From Pocillopora verrucosa (Eukaryota > Cnidaria > Anthozoa > Scleractinia > Pocilloporidae), in NCBI RefSeq assembly GCF_036669915.1, contig NC_089315.1:14535990-14599989 (forward strand): a DNA stretch of 64,000 nucleotides, read 5' to 3'. A program made the translations under genes and the position numbers. Numbering within the stretch: position 1 is the stretch's first letter; each line of letters begins with the position of its first letter. The notes below the pieces were generated by a model. It was not told where the DNA came from and did not search any database. It worked only from the letters and a program-made list of their open reading frames with translations. Shown one piece after another: positions 23,001-36,065 of the stretch.

Positions 23001-26000
23001 AAAATAGCGTTCGAACGAAGTTTGTTTGCTTGTTTGCAGAAAACTGTCTCGCTACATTCTTTCAATTGTCGCACATAAACGCAACAGGAAAACTGCCCTG
23101 AAGCTTTTCTCGACAGGCAATTCATTACAACTTCATTCTAATTTACAAATTTGTTTCTTACACAGATCAGCACAAGTTTCTCCGGTCCAAGGGGGCTTGC
23201 ATTCGCATGAATAAGTTTGCTTTTTCTCGTCATAAAAACACACACCACCATTTAAACAGGTGCTGGCTGCTAGTCGGCAATCCTAAATAGAAAGAGTAGC
23301 CGATGGAATAATGAGAAGAATATAAATAAATACACATAAATATGCTTCAAAATTATTTAACTTTCCTTCTGATGGATAAAAACAATTGGCTGGAAAATAG
23401 TCACGCTCTCAACTACGGTTTTTTTGTTATATACTAGATCCAGCTCCAACAACCGGGTGGGTATCAAGCCTACCCTATCGCCAAATTTAACGAAAAAATT
23501 TATCTGTCCTTGCCAGTTCTTCAACAAACTTCTGAAATATGATTTACAAGGTGGTAATGCTCAAACAAAATCATTGGGGTAAACGTTTATAGGCAAAAAC
23601 AACGAAAAAAAAACACTAGCTTCCTAAAAGTTTTGCTTTTAACTACGCATTTAGTCAACATCCACAAGTACATGTATTGATTTCTGCCAAACGAAGTCAA
23701 GGCATGTTATTTTATTAATGATCTAGCTTCTATAAACTTCAGTTAAAAACTACTACATATTCAAACACAGTAACATGCGATTCGCTGCAACCCCAAGCTT
23801 TTACTTACGGTGGAGTTATTGCACTTTTTTGTGATGCAAATGAGAAACAAACAAGAGCCCACCAGCCGTTTGGGGACGGCATATAAATATATGTTTTTGC
23901 CGGCTGGGAGGCCCGTATGGTGAAAAACTGTGACCTCGGTCTTGAAAATAATGCCCGAGGCCTACGGCCTCGGGCAGCATTTTCAAGACCGAGGTCACAG
24001 TTTTTCACCATACGGACCGACCCTTAGCCGGTAAATAACATATTTATTGTTTTTAAACTTGACGAAATTCTTTCCGAAAGAACCCGAATGATTTATGGAC
24101 GTAAATACGGCAAGATCTTCCATAAACTGAACAATTTTTGAGTGGGTAAATGGTAGTTAAAATAGAGGTGATGCAAATTTAAGAGAGATGCCTTAGCGAA
24201 ACATTTTCATTTCCGTAACGATAAAGGTGATTTAAAAGGCTTCCAAACAAACTTTGAAACATTATTTTTACAAGTTTCTGTCACAATCTGACAACTGTCA
24301 ATTAGAGAGCGCGCAAGAAAAAAAAAGCGTAGGAACATTTGAAAACCAACAGAACTAGTTTGGCAAGGACTGTCACGACAATGTTTTCTTCAAAATCAGT
24401 CAATGATCTAACGGAAAGTGTTATTCACTCTCATCGAACATTCATTCATGTACGAAGATTTACCTCTGTTCATTAAGTAAACGGCGAGGAAAGTAATTGT
24501 GAGTAAATTCAATTTTTTTATTTTGAAGTTGTGAGAGTTTGCTCGTTTGTTTGCTGTAATGGCGTGTTTAATTCTGGTCTTTCCTTCACAAAAACTAAAT
24601 TCGAACGGCACACTCCAACGAGACACAAGGGAATTTAATGCGGCCTTTTCTCAAAAAATTCCTTCAATTTCTGTTGTGCAATTTACGGTACAAATGTCCA
24701 AATTGAACGGAATTGGAAAGACTCACCGGGAGCGTATATTTGTTGTAGAACTTAAATTAAAACTTTGCTCGCTCTTTCACTATGAACAAATTGCTCGAGA
24801 AAATTCAGATATTAAATGAATGAAAGTTCCATCGTTCAGTTTAACTGTAACCAAATACCTCACGTTTCAACTTTCTGGGTACTTTTTGTGAACGATTAAA
24901 ATTAATTGCAGACGGTTTTTTGGCCGCTTGTCAACTAACGTAGTGACACTATTGTTTAAACAAATTCATTCTGAAACCAATATTTTTCTGTCAACCAAAG
25001 TGATTTGATAGAGAAAAGAGAGGATTCATAAGTTATTTATCGGCTTGAGGTAGTGACCGATGTGTTTGCTTAAAAATACTGCCCAGCGGGCAAAACGAGG
25101 TATATTTATGAAAAATGGCAACGAAAGTTGAGATGTACACGGCGACTCACGAAAGCGTTACCGTGGCCCGTGGGCAAAGATAGGAAAATACTGACCGGGT
25201 AAAGAACCAATCAGATTGCAGGATTCGTTACCGTGCCCTCTAAAAAAACAATAATTTCAAATATCTCGATCAAAACATGGTGTTTCTAAATTCCTACATT
25301 TTGCTGGAAAAGGATTTCATCTAAAAGGGAATAAAAGAAAGTGTATGTGCCATTTCCAAAACTTGCTTCTGCTGGCAAGTATCAGTTCTAGTTTTTTGTT
25401 CTTTACAAAAATTTGCATAATTAGTGAATGGTTTCTTTAAGGTGCATAACATTTGCAGTTGATTTTACCTATCACCAAATGCCCGATGGAATATTTTTCT
25501 TCATCTCTTTTTGTTATTATTGTCCTTAGTTAGTTAAAGGAGAAGTATTTTCCGTTTTCATGAAAAAGAACTTCTAACTTTCATGCTAAACCGGTAATCG
25601 ATGAATGCTATCACGAAAGGTCTCAAACGTCGGTGGGGAAACAAAATATTTGTTTGGTGCAACCAGCTTGTTTTTGCGGCTCACGAACTGCATGAGGTGG
25701 GGGGATCTTTTCACAGAAAAGGGGGTTAACGAACAACTAAAACAAAGGGTTGAAAATTATGGGTATAGAAATAACAACGATTATTCATACTAGTTCTCTT
25801 TGGTCGTTATGCAGGTTGTGTGTCTGGTACTACAGCTGGGCGTAAAAATTCAGTTTTCAATCATCTTTGGATTTTAGTTTTTTTTATTCATAATTTTATT
25901 GAATTCTGGAGCTCTCCGGAAAAAAAGATCGCACTGAAGACCTCTGCCTAATTAAGGGTTTATTTTCCTGAAGTAAGGGAAGAGTTAAACTGTAAAAATG

Positions 26001-26486
26001 AAAACTTGCTTAATTACAAGACTTTTCAAAATAAACGAATTGGTGACTAACCTGCAGATGATTAAACTTGGTATCACTGAATACATTGAAAACGATCAAA
26101 ACATTGCAATTATTTACCTTAATAAGTGTTGAGAAAATGACTTCCGCCTCGAACTGTAAATGTGTGTTTTCTTTGATAACGTCGTGCTTGTTTAGTTCAC
26201 AAGTTCCTTTGCCATCAGACTTGGAAGTTTGAGGAGTAAGTTTGAAGTTTGTTGAAGTACACCAGGCGTTTTTCAAACAAGACTGACTACACCAAATTTG
26301 ACTGGTCGACTTAAACCGTTTCACTACAAAACCTTTAAGCCGCTTATTTGTCAACGTTGTGAAATATGTTGATCGAGAAAGGGCAGACGATTCTACTCCT
26401 GCGTGGAAAATTACGTAGAGTAATATAACTCCTCGAAAGAAGACAAAGAGGGAAGTGTTTTCAAGTCCCATTGCGAAAAATGTCAT
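20017..26486 (-). CDS. P4: secreted PAN-EGF-EGF-pentraxin protein (complete model)
   Basis: Exons: 26486-26118 (signal and PAN), 23282-23162 (EGF1), 22794-22663 (EGF2), 21967-21926 (microexon), 21567-21330 (pentraxin N), 20398-20017 (pentraxin C). All junctions show AG/GT and matching phases; total 1284 nt, 427 residues. This is one of two complete copies whose microexon has an intact GT donor, so the 14-residue linker can be included. The pentraxin loop reads [17 protein letters not shown]: the two later calcium-ligand positions are E and D. The final residues (VIVEP) differ slightly from the other copies (VKIVEP). Intron 1 is about 2.8 kb because of an insertion at 23880-25253. The CCAAT-like box upstream is changed to CTAAT. 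Secretion is supported by the signal peptide; the ligand is unknown. Confidence 0.78.
20547..20578. repeat. AT microsatellite in intron 5 of P4
   Basis: Alternating ATAC/TATA tract, at the same place as the tracts at 4479-4494, 31651-31681 and 58702-58737. A recurrent break and insertion point in this intron. Confidence 0.8.
22326..22395. repeat. Decayed GC-rich hairpin in intron 3 of P4
   Basis: The right arm (22375-22395) is intact, whereas the left arm (about 22326-22344) has lost several C residues, so the stem is shortened. Confidence 0.6.
23880..25253. mobile_element. Insertion of about 1.37 kb in intron 1 of P4
   Basis: Other copies (for example 48972) have GGCATATAATTTxAAATATC uninterrupted; here about 1.37 kb is inserted after GGCATATAA. 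The flanking ATAA/TAA may be a target duplication. It starts with a large palindrome (23899-24031) and continues with sequence unique in this window. No transposase-like frame is supported; minus 24408-24626 and plus 24547-24819 are open but unrecognised. Confidence 0.6.
23899..24031. repeat. Long palindrome (foldback) in intron 1 of P4
   Basis: Arms about 23913-23962 and 23965-24015 are almost perfectly complementary (GTATGGTGAAAAACTGTGAC...; GAGGCC at the centre), with outer arms GCCGGCTGGG / CCCTTAGCCGGT. The predicted hairpin is about 50 bp with almost no loop. Confidence 0.85.
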
Positions 26487-27106
26487 TACAGAATAAGTCT
26501 GTTTACTGTCTTTGCCGATGTCTTTAAAGATGTACCCACGCAATCCGAATTTTGATTAGTCAACTTCAGCGTAATTTAAGTGCTTATTTGTACAAATTGC
26601 ACGAGAAATCATTTTGTTACTTATTAATAATTTACATAAAAAAAACGCATAACAGACAGTCAAAACGGACAAAACTTTGTATTTGAAATTTGCATTCGTG
26701 CCATAACTTTGCGCTCGTGTTACATGAAAAAATACACTCGTTTTCGACCAATCGGACGCGTGTGACTTTTTGATGTATATTAATACATATTAAATTCAAA
26801 AGCCTGGAAGCCTAAAAAATACTAAATCATTTAAAGCTCTGACAAATTTTTGTTGGAACTATTTTCAAATTATCGACTGACATTAAAAATCGGCTCCACG
26901 AAAACCTGAATTATTCAGATTATTTACCTAGCGTCAAACGTTTATGAGATAACAAGCACGAAAATGCATGCTAAGATCAAATTCAAAGATAAATTCAAAA
27001 TGAAATGATTCATTTGCATGATCCGAACTGTCCTTCGTTTAATGATCAAGAAAGTAGATTTACCATAAAACACTCGCGATAAGTTAATTTCCTTTTACTT
27101 AGGAAA

Positions 27107-29690
27107 GTAGATTTACAACACAATTGACTATATAATAGTAACTGTGTAACGCAACAATAAGCCTTTTCTCGGCCATAATCGGTCTCAAACACCCGCACTT
27201 AAAATGCGAGAAACACATGTACCGTTGGAGAGCGTTTGAGAGCATTTAGTCAGAGCTGTTAAGGAAGGATCAAAGCAGCCATCCAAATCTTTGAAAGGCT
27301 CCAAACTACGACGTACATCAAATTTGACCTTCTTGAAATCCGGTCTCAAATTACAGTGATCGCGTTTGTCTTTGAGAACCATAGAATACGCGACAAATAC
27401 GAACAAAATATACTTTTACACATTCAGAATAAATCAAATTACATTGACCTATGGTGAAAGGAAAAAGGAACGGCCTAACTTTTACAGAATGTTCGGTCAA
27501 AATCTGCCGAATTCTGCTGCTTTCACCGCCATATTGAAAATGAAGCTACCACAATGCAACGCAATCGGAGTGCGCACACCGCCTGCTTGATTGTCAATTA
27601 TACAGTGTGGAATGACAAACATGCCGATTTCCAATTTATCAAAAAGTGTCGATTGGTCGAGAGAACATTAATTAAACTCCAACAGTACGGAAGAATACAA
27701 AGTTGCACACTCCCAGAAATCTTTTAAGCTGATTTCTTGTGCCCTTAAGAAGAAACAAGCACTCCCCGATTTCACGACATTTACACGCACCGTAAGGGTT
27801 TGCGCAATGTTTTTGAAAAAAAAAAACTACCCATGCTTGCATATTTATTCCAAATTGCACGGTTGCTTATAAACTTATTACTTACCTTTGATCATCACCT
27901 CGTGGTGGAAAAGCAAATCTTTCCCATCAAATTGCCTGTCATCTTGCAGAAAACATCCGAGACGTTTGGGCAAGTGTATGCAGTCTAATCGTGATTCATA
28001 GTAGCCCTGTACATTAGCAGCATTTTAATGTGTATTTTGAGTCAACTTGAAGAGAAAGGTATCTTGTATCGTGATTACAGTATGAACGACGTTTCTTTTG
28101 ACATTCGTGGTAATGAAGTCAGAAAACATTTACCAGCGAAACGCATTGTTGTATAGTATGAAGTTCGATCGTATTTAGAGTCATGCGAGAACATTCGCAC
28201 CGTTTAGTGTCCATTGTAAATAACACTGTATGGAGATACTTCCTAAATATTTTCTATTAGGACTTAAAGAAGTCTAATGTTTTTGAACGTAAATAAAAAA
28301 AAAGTAACGTGTTGGATAATTGAATATTTCTCGTTGAATACACAGCTCCCTCATAATTTTAGTGTAGATAATCGAAACAATTGCTTTCCAAAGGTAAGGG
28401 GTCTCAGTAGGGTTAGCTGTTAGCCGTGAAACGGCGAAAAAAATTAATTTTTAGGGATAAAAAGTGATAAATTTAACCATTAGTCGTAAAAAAAGTTAAC
28501 CCCAAAAATTTTATCTTTTAATTGCAGCGGAAAGAATCAATTCCCTGTAGAGACCCTCAAGTTAAATTTACCTTGTAACTTAAATAAACGTAGTAAGTAT
28601 TTATGACTTAAGAAGAATGATGCAATCTTATTGTTGATGGTGACTATACTATATGCTGGGTAAGTACGCAATCTAATCGTGAATAGAGTAATTCATAGTA
28701 TCCCGCGTGGAACAATTTTATAAGTACGCCGCAAAATTTCCAATTTAAGAAAAAATAAAACAAGAAACCCCCCCCCCCCCCCTTTCTTCTTGATAAAACG
28801 AAGGTGATTAATTTGGTTTTGGTTTTGTGGCACCCAGTTGAAATACGTATTTGTACTATCTATGTAATATTGGTATTGTGACTGATGTCACAAATCTTAT
28901 TAAAAATATTGTAAATAGTAATTAGTATGTAGAATATAAATGAACGAATGAAATAAAAAAATTAATTAAACATAAAAGTTGGTTCTTCTTCAAACTTCAT
29001 CAACTGATCTCCTTTACGACAAAACATTACAACCGTGCCCTTTATTATGAACAAATCAAGTTTCAGCTAAATGTCGTCACCAGTTCCAACCCGTTAATAT
29101 TATCTCAAATATTATTACGGTTGCACTTGCGGTTACTTAAAAACCATAGTCAATTACGATTACAATTGAAAAGAAATCCACAATGACAAATATTTAAAAC
29201 CGAGGGAACAAACCTACAAGACAAAGGTACGTAGGAAGGTTTTGTGACTTAGACACAATGGATGGAAAACGGTGGAAATCAGAAGTAATGTTAATCCTTT
29301 AAAACTTGAACACAAGAATGACAACGATGACTCTCTTTTAAATGATTCTAAAAAAGAGAATTTTTTCCTGAAAAACCCTATCAGATTTTATGTATGAGCG
29401 AAATAATATGAAAACAATAGGGGGAAAATGGCATTCAAAACATAAATGCAACTGGGAAAACAGGTGAGTTTTTAATTGGGTATGCCCCGGCAACACTAAA
29501 GTACTGATCTACTGGTGTTTATTTGGTGACAATTACTCGGTGTAAAGTCAACAGCTATATTTCCATCGGGATCCAATATAATCAGCAATAATGAGAACAA
29601 AATCAAAAGAGTTCAGGAGGGGATTGTATATGTTTTTTCTTGATAACTCTGGGAAATGAAAGCTCTCAGCCTCTCTAATTTGTTTGCCGA
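27107..29690. other. Leader block of copy B, no gene supported
   Basis: Second copy of the block at 1-2520, nearly identical, with the poly-C tract at about 28767-28782. No supported coding sequence. It lies between P4 (first exon at 26118-26486) and P5 (stop at 31187). Confidence 0.5.
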
Positions 29691-30130
29691 GCGCTTTTCG
29701 CATTTTTCTCTCAAATAAAGGAAGAAGGGAAAATCCTCCTCGATTTTAGTCATAAGGGAGGAGATGATACAATTTCAGACCTGATTGACAAGGAAGTAAG
29801 GGAGCACTTACAAGAACGAGGATTGGGTATGAGTTTTTCAGGCTCTTCACGCCTTCCTCGGCCAATATGGCGGCTAAAATTAATGGCTTTTGTATAGTAA
29901 GACGGCAATATGCAAGATGAGATTTTTCAATGACCCAGCTCAACTCGCCTTGTTCTCTTTTCCCAGATTCTCCCTATGAAGCTTGAAAGAGAGTAGACGG
30001 TAGCCATCTCAAAATCTATTGAGAAGGGTTTGTGGGGAATGGCGCCCAAAAATCATCCAAGTATTTTACACACATAACTGCTAGTTTCCAGAAGAAATTA
30101 TTGTAACTAGCATTCACGTGAATCCTGCTC
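29685..30130. repeat. Spacer module, copy 4 of 7
   Basis: Module copy between the copy B leader block and P5. The stretch 30130-31186 is shared 3' flank with no gene seen. Confidence 0.6.
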
Positions 30131-31186
30131 AAAATTTTGAAGCAAAAAAAAATACAACATTGTAGACCAGCAGGAAATTATCTCAAGCACTGAAACTTCA
30201 AATACAAAGACGAGCACTGTAAAATATAATTTAAAGAAAAAACGCAAAGCAGAAAGAACTTGACCAATTTCCAGTCAACTAATCAGTCAGCGTTCGGCTA
30301 ATAACGCTTATATCGTGCCCTGTGCGTTGAGAATATCTGGTACGCTACCCGTTAATGAAATATAAAAATTCCAAAAGTAACTTCGATTATTTGAAAATCG
30401 AACTATGATAATAATGTGCACAAACAGGAAGCACAAACCGTGTGAGTGAACATCGATCGCTTTGATGGAAGAGACGAACACGAACAAGTTTTTAACACTT
30501 TGTTTCCATTAAATAGTTCAGTCATATCACACAATATGAATTCTACTTAATATATACATGTTTCGCTCAGGTCATTTACCCTCCACTTTTTCGTTTCCTC
30601 CAACAAAATTTAAGGCTGGGTTTTGAGATTTTCTTTAAAGGTTAAGTTAAGGGAAAATACTCTGGCGCAATATAACTCTGGAGGGGGGCATGCAACTATC
30701 CAAGATTTCACCTAAGGCAGAAATGTTTCGCCGCCTTTGATTGCCTCGTGCAACGAAATCAATGAGAAAGGGACACAACTTGTGTCTTGTGGTTCAGAGA
30801 TCTTGTTTCGGTGATTAAGATCATGATATCCGTGCAAACTTAGCTTAAACGTTTTCGTGACTAATAACTGAATGATACTCGCTACTTCAGTCCTGAACTT
30901 TGGCGTTTCATCAATAGTAACGAGCGACTAAAGAGCAACCTTCAAGGCAATCAAATCATAAATTGAAGGGTGCTATATATCAAACACTCTACTGAACTGG
31001 GTAAAAGGGCTGTCATCTGTGTAATAACAATTGTTGGACTCCACAATACGAGTGGTCAAAGCTATTTAGCATGTATGTAGATATTGATCAGTGTTTAGGC
31101 GTTCCTTGTTCGAGGAAGCCGGGATCTCTTTCTATGATAAACAGTTTGTCGTAAACAAGATGCTGGTGTTGAAAATCCTATCACTT

Positions 31187-34100
31187 TTAAGGCTCGACTA
31201 TTTTCACACCAGTGAAGTTTCCTTTAAATTGTCCCCACCAGAGAACAAGGCCTGCTTGTGCGATGTCACAGTTTGCCTTCTGAGTTGCAATTTCATCCCC
31301 TGAAAGGACTCTGCTCCAAAGATTGACTTCTGTTACCTCACCCGGACCAAAGCTCTGTGCGCTATCAAAGCCCCCTCCGACGCTATCTTGATCTTGTCCA
31401 ATGACAACTGTTCCGCCGGCTGGTATCTGATGATTTTTCTTCAGGTCTGTTCCATTGCTTTGAAGTTGTCCATCCATATAAAACTGCCAGTAGCCTTCGG
31501 TGTTTTTCCAGGTAACACAAATGTGATGCCACATGGTATTATTAATTTTGACTCTGGTGTCCATATTACTTAGAAAATAAAAACAAACAATTAAAACTAT
31601 GTTAGAAACTCTCGTTTCTTGACTGACTGCGGTCCAATTGTGGCATCAAGATATATATATATATGTATATATATATACATATAGTGCTACATATAGAATA
31701 GGAATGCATGTTAACAATGTCGTGTGAGCTGCTGGAATGGAAGATAAATTAAGTTATTTTAATGTCACTTAACTTTTTTAAATTCCATTGCTATTTATTT
31801 CATTCGATCTCCAACACGCCATAGCTTTTAATTTTGTCACTAACAATGATTTAATCACTAGACATATTTAATTATTTATTTAAAGTCGCTTGGGAGCAAA
31901 AACAAGAGAACGTGATTGTTAACAACGCCAAATACAATCAGAAACCTCGATAATACTCCGCTGGGAGCACTTTAGCCCATTGCGGAAACAGGCATATCAT
32001 TTTTGTGAAGCTGAGCCAAGGACCCTAAAAAAATTCATCTTTGCGCCCCTTTATCGCGCGTAATTCACCATTCATTCCGGTATATTTTTACTTCTCTTCT
32101 ATCCTATTCTATTGTGTTATTGTGTTGTGTTCTTAGGCGACAAACTTTATTCTTACAGTGCTTCACTCCACCCAGGAGTATTACGGCACACTGTCGGGGA
32201 AACCGAATGAAATGCTGAAATTACATTCCAGGGGGAGGTATTAATACTCCTACGAGTCGCTTTATTTTAAGAAAAGCGGGATACGGTTTGGCTGGATGAC
32301 CCACTTGACTCGAGTACAGACTTTATCTATCGTGTTTGTCATATCACTTACTCATTTCCCGAGGCTATGCCGATCCTAATTCCTGGTTTAATTAGACGAA
32401 CGTAGAAGGCATTTCCATAAGGTGCTCCAATAGTCGCATAACTGTAGAGGAACTGTTCACCATTCAAAATTGTATCCTTCATTTTGACAAAAAGGCACAT
32501 AGTAAATTCCGAGAGACTAGACGAGGTGGCGTTTGTTATGCTGGCGTAACTCTTTATGCTAGGCTGTCCAAAGACCATTCGGTAAGCTGTAGGAAACAAC
32601 AAAACACAATCTTCTTTACTCCAGTTTCACTGAAATGACAAAGCAACTCTTAAATTGGATGAATCTCACTGCGAAATTTCCGGATTAGTCTTGTTTCAGA
32701 AATTACTTTATATCTCATGTCCGCTACCGGATCACGTACGTAACTGATAAACACTAAGTGCAAAGGGTTCTGTCTAAAAAGAACAACTCTTTACGAAATA
32801 AATAGGCCAGAGAATTCGGGATGAGAGGATTATTCAGCCGGGAGGGGACATACAAAAGTAATCCTAACGGTTATTGCAACAGATACCCAGAGTAAAGATT
32901 GTCTTTGTTTTTTGAAAAATCTTGCTTTGGCTTCCGTATGGCTACCACGCACGCCAGAAAGAAAGATACAAGAAAAAGTATCTTAAGCGCTCTGAGATGT
33001 CAAAGGTAGCTTGTGGTGTTCGCCTAAATAGGTGGGCTCGTTTGAAGTTATTCTGACTTCTAAAACCAAAAAAACCTTGAGGTATAAACTTTTCACACAA
33101 TTTAAAATCCAACAGTTACTTTCTACTTCTTTCACCCTTTAACCCCTAAGAGTGACTCGCACCTAATTTCTCCCTACAACATCAGCGCTGAATCAAACAT
33201 CAAAGTCATTAGAATAAAGGAAATGATCACCAACAAAAGAAGCTTTTGATCGGTAAACAAACTCTCCTCGTCAGCCAGCACCTTAGGAAATGTATAGAGA
33301 ACAGTATGGAGAATATGCATACTGATGTTATGGTGTAAAGAGTTAAAAAGCGATAGATTGGATTAATATAAGTATGTGAGCAATTGCACACTTACCCCTC
33401 CCCTAACATTAACCTTAACTTGTTATCAATTGACGATTGTTGGGTTAGGGGAGGGGTAGGAGCGCAGTTGTTCAGATACCGTTTACAGCTTCCTGTTGCT
33501 GATGATTATTAGTTAACAAAAATTTTTATGAGAAATCGTTATCAAAATAAAACATCGGCGTATTCTGTCTTCCAGAACCTTAATTAATGTTCCATCTAGA
33601 ACTTTCTAAAATGTTGAATTGTCATCCACATCTCCACGAGAACTTCTCTTTGTAGAAGGAAGCTTGCGCTCTAAGAATATGTCATCAAAATACGATACAC
33701 GTCTCTACAAACCTGATGAGCAAGACAGGCCTTCAATCTTTTCACACTGTGTCCCGTAAAATCCTGGTGCACAGCTGCAGTTATATTCGTTGACTTCGTC
33801 TGTGCAAGTTCCATTGTTTTTGCAGGGATGGCTGTCACAGGGAACTTTTTGCGATTACAAGACAACATTTCAAAAGAGTTGTTGTCAGTAAAAAGAAGCT
33901 ACGTCATATGGCGTCTGACATACCGATCTTCAAACCATATATGATTAAGGTGGTCTAGCTAATAACGCTTTTGAATCGAAATAAATCTCTTGAGCGTTAC
34001 AAAAGATAAACAATGCGAAAACTTTTAAGGAAAAGATCTCATCAAAATAGCGTTCGAACGAAGTCTGTTTGCTTGTTTGCAGAAAACCGTCTCGCTACAT

Positions 34101-35983
34101 TTTTTCAATTGTCGCACATAAACGTAACAGGAAAACTGCTCTCAAGCTTTTCTCGACAGGCAGCACATTACAACTTCTTTCTACTCTACAAATTTGTTTC
34201 TTACACAGATCAGCACAAGTTTCTCCGGTCCAAGGGGGCTTGCATTGGCATGAATAAGTTTGCTTTTTCTCGTCATAAAAACACACACCACCATTTAAAC
34301 AGGTGCTGGCTGCTAGTCGGCAATCCTAAATAGAAAGAGTAGCCGATGGAATAATGAGAAGAATATACATAAACATAAATATGCTTCAAAATTATTTCAC
34401 TTTCCTACTGACGGATTAAAAACAATTGGCTGGAATATAGTCACGCTCTCAACTACGGTTTTTTTTGTTATCTCCTAGATCCAGCTCCAACAACCTGGTG
34501 GGTATCAAGCCTACCCTATCGCCAAATTTAACGAAACAATTTATCTGTCCTTGCCAATTCTTCAACAAACTTCTGAAATATGATTTACAAGGTGGTAATG
34601 CGTTTATAGGCAAAAACAACGAAAAAAAAAACCCTGGCTGCCTAAAAAGTTTGCTTTTAACTACGCATTTAGTCAACATCTACAAGTACATGTATTGACT
34701 TCTGCCAAACAAAGTCAAGGCATGTTATTTTAGTTTAGTTAAAAACTACTACATATTCAAACACAGTAACATGCGATTTAAATTACTACATTTGCTGGAA
34801 AAGGATTTCATTTAAAAGGGAATAAAAGAAAGTGCATGTGCCATTCCCAAGACTTGCTTCTGCTGGCAAGCATCAGTTCTAGTTTTCTGTTCTTTACAAA
34901 TATTTGCATAATTAGTGAATGGTTTCTTTAAGGTGCATAACATTTGCAGTTGATTTTACCTATCACCAAATGCCCGATGGAATATTTTTCTTCATCTCTT
35001 CTTGTTATTATTGTCCTTAAATAGTTAAAGGAAAAGTATTTTTCTGTTTTCATGAAAAAGAACTTCTAACTTTCATGCTAAACCGGTAATCGATGAATGC
35101 TATCACGAAAGGTCTCAAACGTCGGCGGGGAAACAAAATATTTGTTTGGTGCAACCAGCTTGTTTTTGCGGCTCACGAACTGCATGATGGTGGGTGGATC
35201 TTTTCGCAGAAAAGGAGGTTAACGGGCAACTAAAACAAAGCGTTGAAAATTATTCCGGGTATAGAAATAACAACGGTTATTCTTACTAGTTCTCTTTGGT
35301 CGTTATGCAGGTTGTGTGTCTGGTACCACAGCTCGGCATAAAAATTCAGTTTTCAATCATCTTTGGATTTTAGTTTTTTTATTCATAATTTTTATTGAAT
35401 TCTGGAGCTCTCCGAAAAAAAAGATCGCACTGAAGACCTCTGCCTAATTCAGGGTTTATTTTCCTGAAGTAAGGGAAGAGTTAAACTGTAAAGATGAAAA
35501 CTTGCTTAATTAGACGACTTTTCAAAATAAACGAATTGGTGACTAACCTGCAGATGATTAAACTTGGTATCGCTGAATACACTGCAAACGATCAAAAAAA
35601 TTGCAATTATTTACCTTAATAAGTGTTGAGAAAATGACTTCCGCCTCAACCTGTAAATGTGCGTTTTCTTTGATAACGTCGTGCTTGTTTAGTTCACAAG
35701 TTCCTTTGCCATCAGACTTGGAAGTTTGAGGAGTAAGTTTGAAGTTTGTTGAAGTACACCAGGCGTTTTTCAAACAAGACTGACTACACCAAATTTGACT
35801 GGTCGACTTAAACCGTTTCACGACAAAACCTTTAAGCCGCTTATTTGTCAACGTTGTGAAATATGTTGATCGAGAAAGGGCAGACGATTCTACTCCTGCG
35901 TGGAAAACTGCGCAGAGTAATATAACTCCTCGAAAGAAGACAAAGAGGGAAGTGTTTTCAAGTCCCATCGCGAAAATTGTCAT
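31187..35983 (-). CDS. P5: secreted PAN-EGF-EGF-pentraxin protein (microexon dead)
   Basis: Exons: 35983-35615 (signal and PAN, start [11 protein letters not shown]), 34325-34205 (EGF1), 33844-33713 (EGF2), 32586-32352 (pentraxin N), 31568-31187 (pentraxin C). Without the microexon this gives 1239 nt, 412 residues, all in frame. The microexon at 33023-32982 has an AT donor and its CAA codon is TAA, so inclusion would truncate the protein. Skipping keeps the frame because the exon is 42 nt in phase 1-1. The pentraxin calcium loop is [17 protein letters not shown], closest to known calcium-binding pentraxins. The N half ends with an unusual set of residues ([15 protein letters not shown]). A CCAAT box lies 70 bp upstream of the ATG. 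Expected to be a functional secreted protein. Confidence 0.78.
32982..33023 (-). pseudogene. Dead 42-nt microexon of P5
   Basis: Matches the microexon of P4 and P7, but the last complete codon is TAA and the donor is AT rather than GT. The acceptor AG remains. Splicing should skip it. Confidence 0.75.
33393..33458. repeat. GC-rich hairpin in intron 3 of P5, shortened left arm
   Basis: The right arm 33438-33458 is intact. The left arm (33393-33408) has lost about six bases (CCCAAC), leaving a shorter stem. Confidence 0.65.
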
Positions 35984-36065
35984 CACAGAATAAGTCTGTT
36001 TACTGTCTTTCCCGATGTCCTTAAAGATGTACCCCACGCAATCCGAATCTTGATTGGTCAACTTC
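35984..36065 (-). promoter_or_regulatory. Candidate proximal promoter / 5' UTR of P5
   Basis: About 80 bp upstream of the ATG are shared by P2, P4, P5, P6 and P7. On the minus strand it holds GACCAATC (CCAAT box, plus-strand 36053-36057), then TTTAAG nearer the gene. The CCAAT is intact in P2, P5 and P6, changed in P4 (CTAAT) and P7 (CAAAT), and absent in P1. The transcription start cannot be placed from sequence alone. Confidence 0.3.

Larger units (their letters stand above)
1..27027. repeat. Higher-order tandem repeat, copy A (about 27 kb)
   Basis: Sequence at position 1 recurs almost letter for letter at about 27107 and 54177, so the window starts inside copy A of a block of about 27 kb. 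Copy A holds loci P1, P2, P3 and P4 on the minus strand. In the first 300 bases copies A, B and C differ at only a few positions, which points to recent duplication. Collapsed or duplicated haplotypes in the assembly are an alternative explanation. Internal rearrangements differ between copies: P2 and P3 are relics here, whereas the corresponding places in copy B carry P6 and P7. Confidence 0.8.

Noticed and set aside
26118..26543. Longer N-terminus for P4 starting at 26543
   Set aside because: The extension places hydrophilic residues before the signal peptide and covers the CCAAT-like upstream region. The internal ATG at 26486 gives a normal signal peptide and matches the other copies.
34013..34333. 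Plus-strand frames over the EGF1 exons (also 8216-8452, 40578-40898, 48082-48402)
   Set aside because: They are antisense shadows of the minus-strand EGF1 exon and its intron.
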